From the NCBI GenBank assembly GCA_004794655.1, contig SMMW01000622.1:1736001-1800000 (forward strand): a DNA stretch of 64,000 nt, in the 5' to 3' direction. A program made the translations under genes and the position numbers. This document shows, piece by piece, positions 53,801 through 64,000 of this stretch. Positions within the stretch are counted from its first letter, which is position 1, and every line of letters starts with the position of its first letter. The DNA comes from Marisa cornuarietis. Taxonomy: Eukaryota > Mollusca > Gastropoda > Architaenioglossa > Ampullariidae. The notes beneath the pieces are model-generated. The model was not told where the DNA came from. It did no database searches and worked only from the letters and a program-made list of their open reading frames with translations.

Positions 53801-56800
53801 TGTTTTAAAATCTTGTCATCCTACATGGCACATCAACATGCAGAACTGGGAGTTTTCCATAATCCTCTCCAACATGGAACAACCACATTTGAAAATATTT
53901 AGCACAGAATAATTTCATCAAAATCAAGGTGATTTTTTTCCAGCAATGTGTGCCTACATTACAGTTTTATGGCACACAGGCAATCTTTCCTCATTTGAAC
54001 CTGGTAATTAAATGTTCATAATTAAAAGCTGATCAACTACAAACTGGTTTCATGTTGATCAGTGATCTAGGTTGCCCTAGTTAATGCAAAGATAGCCGAT
54101 ACTACACACATTAATGTTGAAAATGCCTTTGGCACTACCCTTATTTCTTATTCAAGTAATAAACCCACAAATGTTTTAATAGTATGTCTTAAAAACCCCA
54201 CCAATTTTAAGCGAGTTTCTAAATACTCACTGTATTGGACAGGAAACATTCAACACAATTACAGAAATTCTGGCAAAGCAAATATGCCGAGTATAATTGT
54301 TCAGCCTTCCCATTGCTCCCATCTTTTGTTTTAAAATATTGGTCTATTCATGCATGTCATATCAGTGTTTCTCACTGCATAAAAATGTGTGTAAATCTGT
54401 TAGAAAGCGCCAAATCACAAAGAAAGTATGCTAAAGAGGATTTTAACAAGTGCAAATTTGACATCAAGAGTTTGAAAATAAGAGTTTCAGGAAAATGTCA
54501 TCACATAAACCATTTTTGTAATAAAACTGACATTACAGATGCTATTTTCTCACTAATTTTAGCAGTGACAGTTCTGTGTCTATTCTACATCCAATAACAA
54601 AATAAATCAGTTTTTGTGTCAAAAGGAAATCATCATCATGATAATATTAAAATATATACACTGAATTTACTTTTTCTGCAACAGCGCTGGGTTTTAAATG
54701 AAGTCTTAACAAGTTTTAATCACTGGTCTCAAGTGCAAGTAAACTTTGCAAAGTTTGGTTTGAATAGTTGATTTTCCACTTTGCCACAAGGAGGCCTCCC
54801 CAATATGAATGTACCCATGCAATATCCTAAAGTCTGTGTTGTTCGTCTCTTTACACAGAAAACGCGCGATGTTTTAAACATCTTATCTCAAGAATGGAAG
54901 GAAAAGGAGATTCACACAGATTAGAGAAAAATTGTATCATACTGAACTTTATCCAATCACTGGGGGGGGGGGGAGTCTAAACCCCTCTAGTCCTTTAACA
55001 CAGTGTCAGCAAAAGAGGCTTTATCATGGCAAAACTATAGAGCAATACAGCCACAAAGCTAAATATCCATAGGAGCATGACTTTTCAATGGGTTGTATAT
55101 TCTTAATTACTCGTTATTAGTACAGCTGAAAAGTTTTTCTTGATATTTTTCTGCCAGTACTAAAGTTGAGAATAGTCTTAAACTTAAGGTTGTAGCCTTT
55201 CTCCTGAAAGCACTGGTAACACTTCTTGATGCCCATGCAGTTGAACTTTGTTCATGGGAATTTTAATTTCCTGATTCTACAAAATATGACCCACCACCAC
55301 AAAATTAGTCCTAACTTGAAAATTTGAGTTTTTAATTTTATGTAAATAAAATCTACAGGTTTTGAGCTTTCTTTTAATATCTAAATTGTACTTTTAGTCC
55401 TAAAATTGAGTAAGTTATACAGATTTGAAGTGTGCAAGTATGATAGCGGCCATTTTGAGAAAAGCTAGTTCAAAGTTTTTATAGTAAAAACACATTAAGC
55501 TATATCTTTTCAAATCACAAAAAATGTTTGCAGAGATGAATATTTGTAAGTTGTTAGTACCTTACCCTGTTAATAAAACAAACAGCAGTGGAAGTATTAT
55601 TGCATTCCAAGCAGCATGACATTCACAGAAAAAAAAATTACTAATAAAAAAATTTCATGTTTATCTTCTCCATTCAAAAGATGATTTACGCAAGTGGTAC
55701 ACTAACATCTTTGGCAGTGTAATTACTGATTTCATAAGTGTTCCCCTCATCCTAAGATTCATCGAAGTCTCTCCCCATCGTCTGCAGTGTCATTTTTCAT
55801 GAAATGTTCTGTAATTTATCTTCTGAGTTTTGACTGTTTTGAATGTGGAAAAGTTAAGGATTGATTGGAATTAAGTAAAGCTAATAATTACTTCCCAATA
55901 AGATGCTTTTTTCCTATTCTCTCATTTTATGCAGCAATTTGAAAGTGTGAAGAAAGACTTGTAATGAGTTGCCTCCCCATCAGCACGTTCCTCTTGTTAC
56001 CAAGGACAAGTCAGTATTTGGTTATCCCATTGAATAGTGTTGGGATCAATGACCAGATCTGCTTATTCATAAACATTTGAAGACAGATCTTATGATTTAT
56101 TAGTATTCAAATCAGTAATTACTGAGTCTGAAAATACAGACGCTGGGCTCTCTGGTAAGGTATAATATGCTGGGGTTCTAACATGGATATGGTACTAAAC
56201 AGCATTTGAATTTCCTTGTTTTCCTGCAGAAATCAGGACTGATCGTCATGGGACACTGGTCTTTTGAGACCAGTTTTCCTTTCTAACACAACAGTGTATT
56301 TCCCTGTTACTTTAATGACCAAGTTATTCATCTTTATCGTTTTCCCAAAAAAGTAACAAAGCTGAGCCTAATCATCTTTCTGGGCCTCTGGTAACAAACT
56401 GCCCCGTGCGAGTTAAGACTCATTTCATGGTGACAGGTTGCAAATAGTTACTATTAACAGGTACTTGGCCAACCTTTTCCCATCACCAAAAGTTAAAATA
56501 CTTTGAAGAAGACAAACAGGACTTCAAAGGAACAAGCTAATAACTGCTGTTAAAGGAGATGGTATAAAAACGGAAGCTTGAAATTATTCAATATTCATTT
56601 AAGAAAAAAAATCCATTAGAGAACCATTCTGTTTATATGAAAGTAGTCAAAAAAGCGACAACAGATGTTTTTCTGGCCTATAACACCATCCTTTCCCACC
56701 TTGCAATGCTATTATCAAAAGTAGTATTGTTTCTAATTGTCTTAAACATTAGTACCAAGAAAAGATGTAAGTCCAAAATATGAAAAAGGCAAAACAAATT

Positions 56801-59800
56801 AAAGCAAGTGAAGAGAAAAATGACAAGCATATGCCAAAGATGTCAAAGTGCAGCTTTTACTTGCACTGCAAGTAATAAAGTATGGTAAACTGTGACAACC
56901 TTATAGATTCGAAGAGTCATTTTTTAATCCTGTTTAATTTTAAAACAGCAGATTGAAACTAAATGGTTATTACTCTACAAAAAACACATTAAAAAGCCTT
57001 TTAAAAAATTAATTTTTGGAGAAGGACACAACACATACACACACTCTTACCTTCAGTGCGATGAGATAAATGACCTGCTAATGACCGACTGCTTTCACTT
57101 TCATGTCTGTTCCGTTTTTTGGCTTGGTCACCTGCAGCTGATCCATAGCCATACACATTGTTCCGTTTGAGTTCTGGATGGCTAGTTGATCCAATGTGGC
57201 TTGAATGTCCTGTGTTATTGTGCGCATGGGCACTGTCTGTTGTAGAGTTACTCCGCTGTATGGCACTACTACGAACAGAGTTTGATCCAGGTGTATTGAC
57301 ATGGACTGTGGAAGAACTGCCTGCGTCCAAGGATTGAGATTTTGGTCGTTCTGACAGTTTTTGAGGATGCTTTTCTGCCACAGTAGACTCAGTGTGACAG
57401 GGTCGACAACGTCCATCATGTTTCTCACCCGAGTTGGAATGTCTTGGTCGCTCTTCTCCACCTGCTGATAATAGAAAGCACTCCAGCCAATCCCAATGTT
57501 TTATCCAAAAAGCTTAGATGAGTACAAGAACAACATTTACTTTAAAACAAGCTTGAAAAGTAATATTCTAATCAAATATGAAATGCAAGCATGGCATGAG
57601 TTTCAAGGTCAGGAGGATACTCCAAAATGTAAACGTTTTAAATAATTTTAGGTATTTTTTAAAACACAAGTTAAAATACCATATAACACAAACATTTCTG
57701 AGTATGTACTATTGTGACTTTTTTCAATGGTTTCATTCAAAAATGTACAAGTATTTTAAAAACACAGCAAAATTTCAATGCTGTAGCACAAGCCTATTTT
57801 GAGATTTTTGCTTTTGCATTTAAGCTCTGGCAATAAAAAAAGTCAATTGAAGAAATTCAAGATTACAGATACAAGATGTGTATAACTTGTGGCAGGTCAC
57901 TTAAAATAGTCTGGTAATATTTTTAAGCTCATGGTACAAACCAACAAATCACTGAAAAAATTTAACCAGAGACTAATAAGCCAATAACCATGAATGATTC
58001 ACACAAAGGTGACCTGGAAAACTTAAACAGATTAAGAATTATTTTAGATTAGGCCTTTTTACTCATATAGTGAGGTAGGGGGCAAAATACTGATTCCAAG
58101 ATTCTGGGCTTCGGGTGGTCATCATGTGCACAACCAAGGCACAAGTATAAATTAAAGTATTAAAATTTTATGTTATCTCAAATTTGACCAGGTCACACCC
58201 ATATTGCTGTTTTCTGGAATCACTCCCCACTTTATGGCAGCATTACTGTATGCCTACAGTCTGAGGCCACAAAAAGATGATTACATGATTTTTCGTCTTT
58301 TTAGTTAAATCCTGCAGTTTTGTTTTTGATAATGTCTGCTGACTTTTGGAAGAGGTGAAAAAAAACTGATGAGATCAGCATGTGAACTACTAAAAAATTA
58401 TTTTGTGCTCCAAAATCCTTAGTCATTTCTTCTAAAGCAAACAAAGCCTGCAACAACAGAAGCTTTACATCTATTCAAACATGAAACATACTTCTTGGAT
58501 GAGTAGATGATGGGACTGGTCTTGGTCCGCGCCCATCTTTGGATTTGTCAGGTGGCTTGGCTCTGTCAAATAACATCAATAACATCATTTTATTTACCAA
58601 ACAGCCATACTTCTTATTATTTTTTTATAAAGCACATTTTTACTACAGCAATTCATGGTGCACACGTGAAAGAACACACGCACAAGCATGCAAACCCCAC
58701 CACCCCCCTATGAAAAAGGTAAGACATTCTGATGAAATAGTAAGTGCAATGTATACAATGCATTGTCACATTCACACAGACATAAACAAAAAGTGAGTAT
58801 AATAAGAAGCCTGTGCATAATGAACAGGTTATTAAGCCACAGCTTTCACTGGAGCAAATCTTTAAACAGCTTTTGAAAAAATTCTACATTTAAGACAATT
58901 TAAATAGTCCCACTATACCCTCTACTGTTTTTATTAAATTTTTTTAAAGCACTAAAATTGTGTAGACTTTTAGTGCCCCACTTTATTGCCCTATGTTTAC
59001 AAGCCCTTTTTACCTTTTATTGATTGATTTTTCGTCATTTATTTTTTTCTGTACAAGAACCAGCTTTAAGAAAAGCGTGCTGATCTTGATAATTTCCATA
59101 ATAAGAGAACTGTTTTTCCCTCAAGTTTATTTGTCCTTTCCAGTACAGTCTTGACAACTTTTTCAGTAAGGTTTATATGCTTTTTCTCAAACAGAAAATT
59201 ATACATTTTGCCAAAGGTATTAACACTAAGTCAGCTACTGACTTCAAGATTGTTGTCAAGCATATGGCTGAGGTCTGCTAAGATTTTAAATTTAGAAATG
59301 ATTATGTAAATGTGGAGTACTCCATAATTATATGTACTACTAATTGCTTCCTATAATTTTCTACATTCACCCTCACTTTGGTTTGGGCTCTATCAAAATT
59401 GTGTAGTATAAATAGTAGCACTTCACTTTGAACTTACAAAGCACCAGAAACATTTAAGACCTTTCTAAAGTTAACAAAAAACAAATAAGGAACCACAATT
59501 TTTCTAATAAGCAAACACTCACCCATCATGCCATTCCTTGGGTTTTTCCCACTGCGATACTTCAGTCTTGCAGTTATAATAGTAACGTTTGCCTGAGCTG
59601 CTGATGTGTTCAGACCAGTCTCCACACACCCGTACAGCTGATTTCTGCACCTGCGTATATGTGGCACGCTGTCAGTGCTCTTCAGATAGGTCTTCCTAAT
59701 GCATGTGGGGCAACGCAAAATACTGCATTCATAAGCTAGGACAAGGTGGAGTCGCCACTCCATCAGATCCTAGAATATTTTCTGCTTTTTTAATTTTCAG

Positions 59801-62800
59801 CATGACTGCACATTGAATCAATACCTATATTTGATAGATTCCTTCCTTGCTATAAACTTGTCATTCTGCACTTCAGCAATTGGCGGAAGACCAATTTCCA
59901 GCCTATGTTTTGCAGAAGACATTGATCCGATAGCAGGCACCAACAGAGAACTGCAAGACATTACCAGTGGACTTTTAAACACATATGGAATGGAGACCAG
60001 CATTGACAGAAGCAAAGTCAAGGTCCTTGCCAATGACAAAGTAGGATGAACAGAGTATGGCTTGAAGTCAACAGCTTTAAATACTTGGAAGCCACTCTCT
60101 CCAAGATGGCAGGTTCACAATATATCCACACCAGGATTGCAACAGCAGCAATCGGTTGACTAGACAGGATCTTGTCATTGGGTTTATTATAAAGCACTAT
60201 CTGTCCAAGTCCCTCATAGCACTGATCCTGCTTTACAGATGTGAAATGTGGAGTCTGCTTGCCAATACAGAGAAAAAGAATCTAGGCACCGGAGAATATA
60301 AAGCCAATGACTTTATATGAAGCATGGTTACCACACTTGTAGAACACCAGGAACTCCTTCCTGCAACAGTCAAATGGCGTAAACTACCACAGTCTGGTCA
60401 TGTGATCCGGCACAACACTTTTTTGAAGACTATCCTTCAAGGTACCTTAGAGCGGTACGGACATCGCGGTGGCCACAGGAAGAACTGGAATGATGGTGAA
60501 GGAGTGGACTGATCCTCCCATGCAAGGCCTTCTTACTATTGTTCAAGACAGGCATGAATGGCGAACCTTGACAGCTGCCACATCTGTCCATGAGCTGCCC
60601 CCAGTGACTGATAACAGTCATGGGACAAATGTATGACTTCTTGCAGTCATGGTGAAATGCCTTAAACTGTTTGTTTATGAGCCATGGCATCATCATTGTA
60701 CAAACAAAAAGACAACACAATGGCAAAAATAGCAATTTTCAAATCAGCATAGGAAACTATTCCCCATCTATGTGTTTACTGTGTATTCACTTTAAGCTTT
60801 AGCACTTGAAAAAAGGCAACATATTTTTAGCAATTTCCTTTCCCCTGATTTTTAATGTTTTCTAAAATAATTACTCTTCCAGGAACTGGAAATCATTTTT
60901 CAAAATATACTGACTTTTCAAGCTTTTCCTGACCCGTACAGACTCTATGAGCAGCGAGCTTGATGCGCTGTTAAAAAAAAAAATATAATGGAAAAATTAG
61001 GGTGGGACTGTATTGTGGAATCTAAGAATGCAGGCTGAATGGTTTCTTATTCTTGCCTTGTATTTTTGATACAATAAATTTAAACATTTGACAGGAACAC
61101 AAGCTAACCTCTGCTCTATGATCTCTCTCTTTCCCATCTTTGTGGTCTTTCTTTGTTCCTTTCTCGTGGCTGTGGTGACTGTTGTCATTGTTCCCCTCCT
61201 GGCGATGTTGTCTGTCTCTATCTCTGTGATCTCTGCTTGCATGGGCATCAGGTGCATTTTGTCCAATACTGCCTGTTGCCAAGTACTGATTGACTTTCGT
61301 CTCTGCCAGACTGAGTGATCCTGAACAAAAACTACTTAGGTCACAACTACAGTGATAAAGAAAAGACATCAGTAGCATGCACACTTTTTAAAAAATATTT
61401 GTGCAAATAAGTCTTTGTAGACCTTATTTATAGGTGATAAGTTCAGGTTAACACAACTAATTTTTGAAATGTTGAAATATGTCTAGAGAAAAACAACGGT
61501 TTGAAAATCAAAAAGAAAACTAGAGTTCCAAGTTTGTAATCAAAATTATTTGCATCATTTTGAAATCAACTATATGACTGAAGAAAATGAAGGTTAATAA
61601 AGTAACTTCATACTTTAAAAAGTCATTTCTGCACACCTTTAAGTCTTAAATGCATTGTGAACAAAATTTGATCATGCATTGTAAAGGCACATTTCTATAG
61701 AATAAGGTTCAAATAATGATTAAGGTTTGAAAAACAATCAAACATTTTCTTCATGATCAATGCTTATAATAAATAGCTATAGTTCATTAAGCGTATATGA
61801 ACATTTTTTATTCCAGATAAGCAATACCTTTAAAATTCAAGAGTACGTATTCAGTTATGAGCTCAAATTATAGTGACAAGATTTTTTCTTTGCATATAAG
61901 ACATTTGTAATACTACTCTATAATGTTTGCTGACTATATAAATTTTCAAGATTTACTATTTCATGCTACAAATGTGGGCCAATCATTTAAAAGGAAACTT
62001 TTGATGCTGTAAAAATGCAGGACAAGGAAATGTATAATCCTTCATTAAAATGAAATGTGATTAATTTTGCTGCATAATGGATTAGTTCTGAAAAACAATG
62101 TCAGTATTGATATATCTCAAATATGCACAACCATTAGATTACAACTTTGGAAGGTTTCTGAGGCCATTTTGGAAATATCCATCAACTTACTTCCCCACTA
62201 GTAGTAGAAATTTAACATATACAAATGCCTGTAGTTAGTAGATCCTAACATATACTTCCTAACAAAAGTAAGCAAAAGTTATAAAGCAAAAACTAAAAAC
62301 CATCATCAAGACATTCAGCAACATACTGGCATTACTGTAAAATATAGTCAACCCTTATAAAACAAAGTTATACTGCAACATATTTACCCCTAAATAAATG
62401 ATTCCATTGTCATCTGATCTTCAATGTCCAAAAAACTAAACAAAAATATTGTTACTGCCAACAAAATAATCAGAGCTGAAACAATTTGATTACAGATCCC
62501 ATGATAATGCTTGTGAGCTATCATGCTTAAACTGACAATGCTGCATAAATAAGAAAATGGAAGTGCAATGCAAGAACACTTTACACCTCCCAGTCACTTT
62601 ACCTCGCTTCTCTTTAGGTCTTTCAAGATAAGGAGGCTTGTTGTAATATCTGGGACTCTGGCGGCTACCAGGGCTGTCACTATGGGGACCATGGCTTCGT
62701 TCTGCTGGGGACCCATCTCCAAATATTCCACTATACCCTTTTGGCTGGTGCTGCATGCTCTGGTGATCACGAAGCTCCCAAGTCAAAATTTTACAACTGC

Positions 62801-63925
62801 ATGTTCAAAATAAAGGCTGAAATACTTAAGCGGTATCTTGTGCAGCATAAAGCACAGCAGAATTTTATTTAATTTTGAAGAACTGATGGAACATTTAGCA
62901 ACATGCTTAATGATGTCATATTTTGTATTGATTATCCTCTTTCTTGCTTTCAAACCCCTTTACTACAGAACTACATCCCATAAAAACTGAAATAAATGAC
63001 TTGCAACTTATATATGCATATCACTTAGGGGAGGGTATACTGTGTGATCCACACCAATGGTTATACAATGCATATACCAGACTAAGCAGCTGTGAGTCCT
63101 GCTAAATCTAGCAAATGGCCATAAAAGAAAACCAGAATCACTTAACATGCACATTTTCTTCCAACAGCTCAGGTTATCCAAAATGTGTCACCTGGCAAAA
63201 AGTATATTTTCTACTTTTTTGCTTATTTATATGCTTGTGATTTGCTGCTTCTTATTCCCATTCCATCACAAAGTACAAGGCAGTTAGCCTCCTGTCTACC
63301 TCTATTACAGACTGAATTAGAGTTGTATCTGGTTTTGACAATGTCTTTGTGTTAGCTACTATCAAAATGAAGCAACTAGTCTGTCATCAACCTCTAACTT
63401 CACCTACTGATTTAAAAATGAGCAATTCCACCAGTCCTTCCTTAAGGAGCTGTACTGTACCACCTTCTCCAACAGCCTAACCACACTTGTGTCTCTGGAT
63501 TCCTCTTATTTTGCCTCAATTCTAAGTGTGCTTTTGGCATGAGTGAATGAATGCAAACTACTGCTCTCAGATTACAGCAAACAACATTATGCTTATGCAG
63601 TAATTGACAGTCTCTTTCAGCAATGAGTTCGACATATATTTTGCACTCAATATATCCATTAAGCTGCAGTAAAAAAATTGAAGACAACCGTCTAAACAGC
63701 TGCACAATACTGTCAATGCGAATAGAAGACTTTTTAAATTAAACCCTCATTATGAATGACAAAATCTCATAATGTAACTTTTGACTAAATCGGTGTTCAA
63801 TTCCCTCGAATTTTGGCGTTTAGGCGATTCCGACATCCAGCGATGTCCCACCTGATTACCACACGATATAGTGGTAATCTCTGTTTATTACCTGATGCAG
63901 ATGGGCGTCTTTTCTGTCAGCGTAC
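44800..63925 (-). CDS. WAC: WAC, WW domain-containing adaptor with coiled coil (12 coding exons, 5' partial)
   Basis: Nuclear adaptor. In other animals it recruits the RNF20/RNF40 ubiquitin ligase to RNA polymerase II for histone H2B ubiquitination, and it also supports mTORC1 activity and autophagy. Twelve exons join in phase into 1993 nt: the last base of a Met-type codon, then 663 codons and TGA (human WAC is 647 residues). Recognisable parts, in order: YADRKD start (human MVMYARK), Ser/Pro/His-rich charged region, WW domain [26 protein letters not shown], Ser/Thr-rich linker, Gln/His-rich stretch, and C-terminal coiled coil with [22 protein letters not shown] and [10 protein letters not shown]. 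The start codon would be split AT|G across the intron beyond 63925, so the first exon lies to the right of the window. Introns hold antisense and sense transposon remnants. Confidence in identity is very high; internal exons between 45.8 and 57 kb are less conserved and rest on reading frame and splice phase. Confidence 0.97.
45220..45347 (-). CDS. WAC: WAC exon 11: C-terminal coiled coil
   Basis: [20 protein letters not shown], then [16 protein letters not shown] and EQ. Human: [38 protein letters not shown]. The coiled coil region binds RNF20/40 in human WAC. Phase 0 in, phase 2 out. Confidence 0.98.
45628..45811 (-). CDS. WAC: WAC exon 10: conserved block before the coiled coil
   Basis: [13 protein letters not shown], then [20 protein letters not shown] and [10 protein letters not shown]. 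Human: [29 protein letters not shown]. Phase 2 in, phase 0 out. Confidence 0.97.
46184..46460 (-). CDS. WAC: WAC exon 9: Gln/His-rich region
   Basis: [16 protein letters not shown], then a CAG/CAA/CAT-rich run ([13 protein letters not shown]) and [12 protein letters not shown]. Phase 1 in, phase 2 out. Poorly conserved, but frame and phases fit exactly. Confidence 0.9.
46461..50669 (-). other. WAC intron between exons 8 and 9
   Basis: Holds a decayed hAT transposase (47960-49620) and a segment at 47000-47039 related to 7084-7125. The rest is AT-rich and unassigned. Confidence 0.5.
47960..49620 (-). pseudogene. decayed hAT-type transposase (ZNF862-like)
   Basis: Three separated minus-strand blocks in the right order: a zinc-finger-like start [17 protein letters not shown] (49440-49560, with an in-frame TAG), a middle [20 protein letters not shown] (about 48570-48650), and the hAT C-terminal dimerisation signature [20 protein letters not shown] then ESGF (about 47995-48095; typical FPNLLxLAKIALVxPVSSADCERGF). 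The SADCERGFS core has changed to SADYESGFQ. Stops and frameshifts separate the blocks, so it is inactive. Terminal repeats not located. Confidence 0.65.
50670..50735 (-). CDS. WAC: WAC exon 8: short helical segment
   Basis: [20 protein letters not shown], 66 nt, phase 1 at both ends, so skippable in frame. Position and helicity recall the LPALQATLQLNN part of human WAC. Acceptor TTTCCTTTCAG. Confidence 0.85.
51004..51261 (-). CDS. WAC: WAC exon 7: Ser/Thr-rich linker
   Basis: [20 protein letters not shown], then Ala/Thr/Gly- and Asn-rich sequence ending SDLDLNRR. Phase 1 at both ends. Low conservation; supported by splice sites and frame. Confidence 0.88.
52110..52630 (-). pseudogene. frameshifted THAP-domain ORF
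   Basis: THAP signatures appear in three minus-strand frames: [20 protein letters not shown] then INFVQ (first frame, 52381-52626), [17 protein letters not shown] (second, 52317-52583) and RRNVIPTI (third, 52111-52380). The order matches a THAP zinc finger (CxxC..H..PxD..RxxW..SRICSxHF..C..L..AVPTI). Two frameshifts, and the leading CxxC is not clear. It may derive from a THAP gene retrocopy or a THAP-bearing transposon. CpG content is higher than in the surrounding intron, so insertion may be recent. Confidence 0.75.
55330..56370 (+). repeat. dispersed repeat, copy B
   Basis: Collinear with 5746-6130: AAAATCTACAGGT, then GAGCTTTCTTTTAAT, AACAAACAGCAGTGGAAG, and TTAATGACCAAG. More diverged and interrupted than copy A. 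Confidence 0.55.
57051..57461 (-). CDS. WAC: WAC exon 6: Ser/Thr/His-rich linker
   Basis: [20 protein letters not shown], then [18 protein letters not shown] and [20 protein letters not shown]. 411 nt, phase 1 at both ends. Probably disordered. The KKRNRH cluster could serve nuclear localisation. Confidence 0.92.
58492..58562 (-). CDS. WAC: WAC exon 5: basic linker after WW
   Basis: [20 protein letters not shown] then HPR. 71 nt, phase 2 in, phase 1 out. Acceptor TTTGACAG, donor GTATGT. Confidence 0.9.
59523..59644 (-). CDS. WAC: WAC exon 4: WW domain
   Basis: [20 protein letters not shown], then [13 protein letters not shown]. Both WW tryptophans, the YYYN core and the binding-face residues are present, nearly identical to human WAC. 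Phase 0 in, phase 2 out. The acceptor is taken as GGTGCAG|AAATCA because it keeps phase; ATCAG eight bases later would not. Confidence 0.98.
59790..60620 (+). pseudogene. RTE-type LINE reverse transcriptase remnant
   Basis: Plus strand, antisense to WAC, in the intron between exons 3 and 4. Reads [20 protein letters not shown] then [13 protein letters not shown] (59813-60049), and in shifted frames [47 protein letters not shown] and [10 protein letters not shown]: the RT palm, thumb and C-terminal order of RTE-clade endonuclease-RT proteins. The catalytic FADD box is FAED (59909-59920), and stops and frameshifts follow. No endonuclease part. Confidence 0.88.
61109..61320 (-). CDS. WAC: WAC exon 3: charged His/Asp-rich region
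   Basis: [20 protein letters not shown], then [19 protein letters not shown] and [20 protein letters not shown]. Phase 1 in, phase 0 out. Disordered, mixed-charge sequence as upstream of WW in WAC. Confidence 0.92.
61321..62602 (-). other. WAC intron between exons 2 and 3, nothing recognised
   Basis: AT-rich, CpG-poor, no repeat family or gene seen. Confidence 0.5.
62603..62759 (-). CDS. WAC: WAC exon 2: Ser/Pro-rich N-terminal region
   Basis: [20 protein letters not shown], then [20 protein letters not shown] and [11 protein letters not shown]. Phase 0 in, phase 1 out. The acceptor GATCACCAG at 62760 is preferred; GGGAG at about 62775 would add five residues in frame. Confidence 0.88.
62760..63891 (-). 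other. WAC intron between exons 1b and 2, nothing recognised
   Basis: AT-rich; CpG content rises towards 63800, as expected near the WAC 5' end. Confidence 0.45.
63892..63925 (-). CDS. WAC: WAC 34-nt coding exon
   Basis: [11 protein letters not shown], preceded by the last base (G) of a codon split by the upstream intron; human WAC starts MVMYARKQQ. Acceptor TTCATTTTTCAG, donor CAG|GTAATA. Phase 2 in, phase 0 out. The Met exon lies beyond the window. Confidence 0.9.
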
Positions 63926-64000
63926 CTGAAAAATGAAATTGCAAAGTGTGATTTAAGGAATACGTAATTGCAGTTTTCAGACGAGCGTAAGTTTGCATTT
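63926..64000 (-). other. WAC intron 1, 3' end
   Basis: Polypyrimidine tract and acceptor of the first intron; the rest is off the window. Confidence 0.6.

Larger units (their letters stand above)
51262..57050 (-). other. WAC intron between exons 6 and 7
   Basis: Contains the THAP-domain remnant (52110-52630) and copy B of the dispersed repeat (55330-56370); a G12 run at 54960. No further exon recognised. Confidence 0.5.

Noticed and set aside
60925..60975. Possible WAC exon reading [10 protein letters not shown] on the minus strand
   Set aside because: Acceptor-like sequence exists, but exons 3 and 4 already join in phase and the translation has no WAC similarity.

Overview
This is a window of animal nuclear DNA, not a prokaryotic one. 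It has no operons, the genes are split into many short exons with GT..AG introns, and the introns carry SINEs, LINE fragments, MITEs and microsatellites. Both host genes are conserved bilaterian genes. The mix of repeats and the local CpG pattern suggest a lophotrochozoan, perhaps a gastropod mollusc. That is inference; no species can be named from the sequence alone.

Two protein-coding genes lie tail to tail. On the + strand, about 4.1-40.35 kb, is a complete oxysterol-binding-protein-related lipid transfer gene of the ORP3/ORP6/ORP7 subfamily. Twenty-three coding exons join in phase into 915 codons plus a stop. They encode an N-terminal PH domain, a phosphorylatable FFAT-type VAP-binding motif and a C-terminal ORD sterol/PI4P domain with EQVSHHPP. 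On the - strand, 63.9 kb down to about 40.4 kb, is the gene for WAC (WW domain-containing adaptor with coiled coil). Twelve coding exons give about 663 residues; only the first exon(s), with the start codon, lie beyond the right edge. The predicted poly(A) signals of the two genes are about 95 bp apart (40331 on + and 40437 on -).

Layout: 0-4 kb is intergenic with a tRNA-derived SINE flanked by an 11-bp target duplication. 4.1-13.7 kb is the CpG-rich 5' part of the ORP gene, including a 36-bp minisatellite, a LINE ORF1-like piece with a 2A-like motif, an unrecognised terminal-exon-like ORF, an RTE-type LINE 3' end and a perfect 29-bp hairpin. 13.7-36.6 kb is the CpG-poor body of the ORP gene, with two adjacent MITEs, one a textbook hAT element with 8-bp target duplication. 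36.6-40.3 kb is the ORP 3' UTR with an antisense SINE. 40.4-44.8 kb is the WAC 3' UTR. 44.8-63.9 kb is WAC exons and introns, containing a decayed hAT transposase, a decayed THAP-domain ORF and an RTE-type reverse transcriptase pseudogene.

The two genes are not known to work together: one moves lipids at ER contact sites, the other acts in chromatin, transcription and mTORC1/autophagy control. Their pairing is positional. No CRISPR array, rRNA gene or intact tRNA gene was seen. I found no clear evidence of an undescribed system. The least explained items are the terminal-exon-like ORF at 8969-9178, the dispersed repeat pair at about 5.75 and 55.3 kb, the hairpin at 12908-12973, and the tandemly duplicated splice acceptor at 19360-19392.
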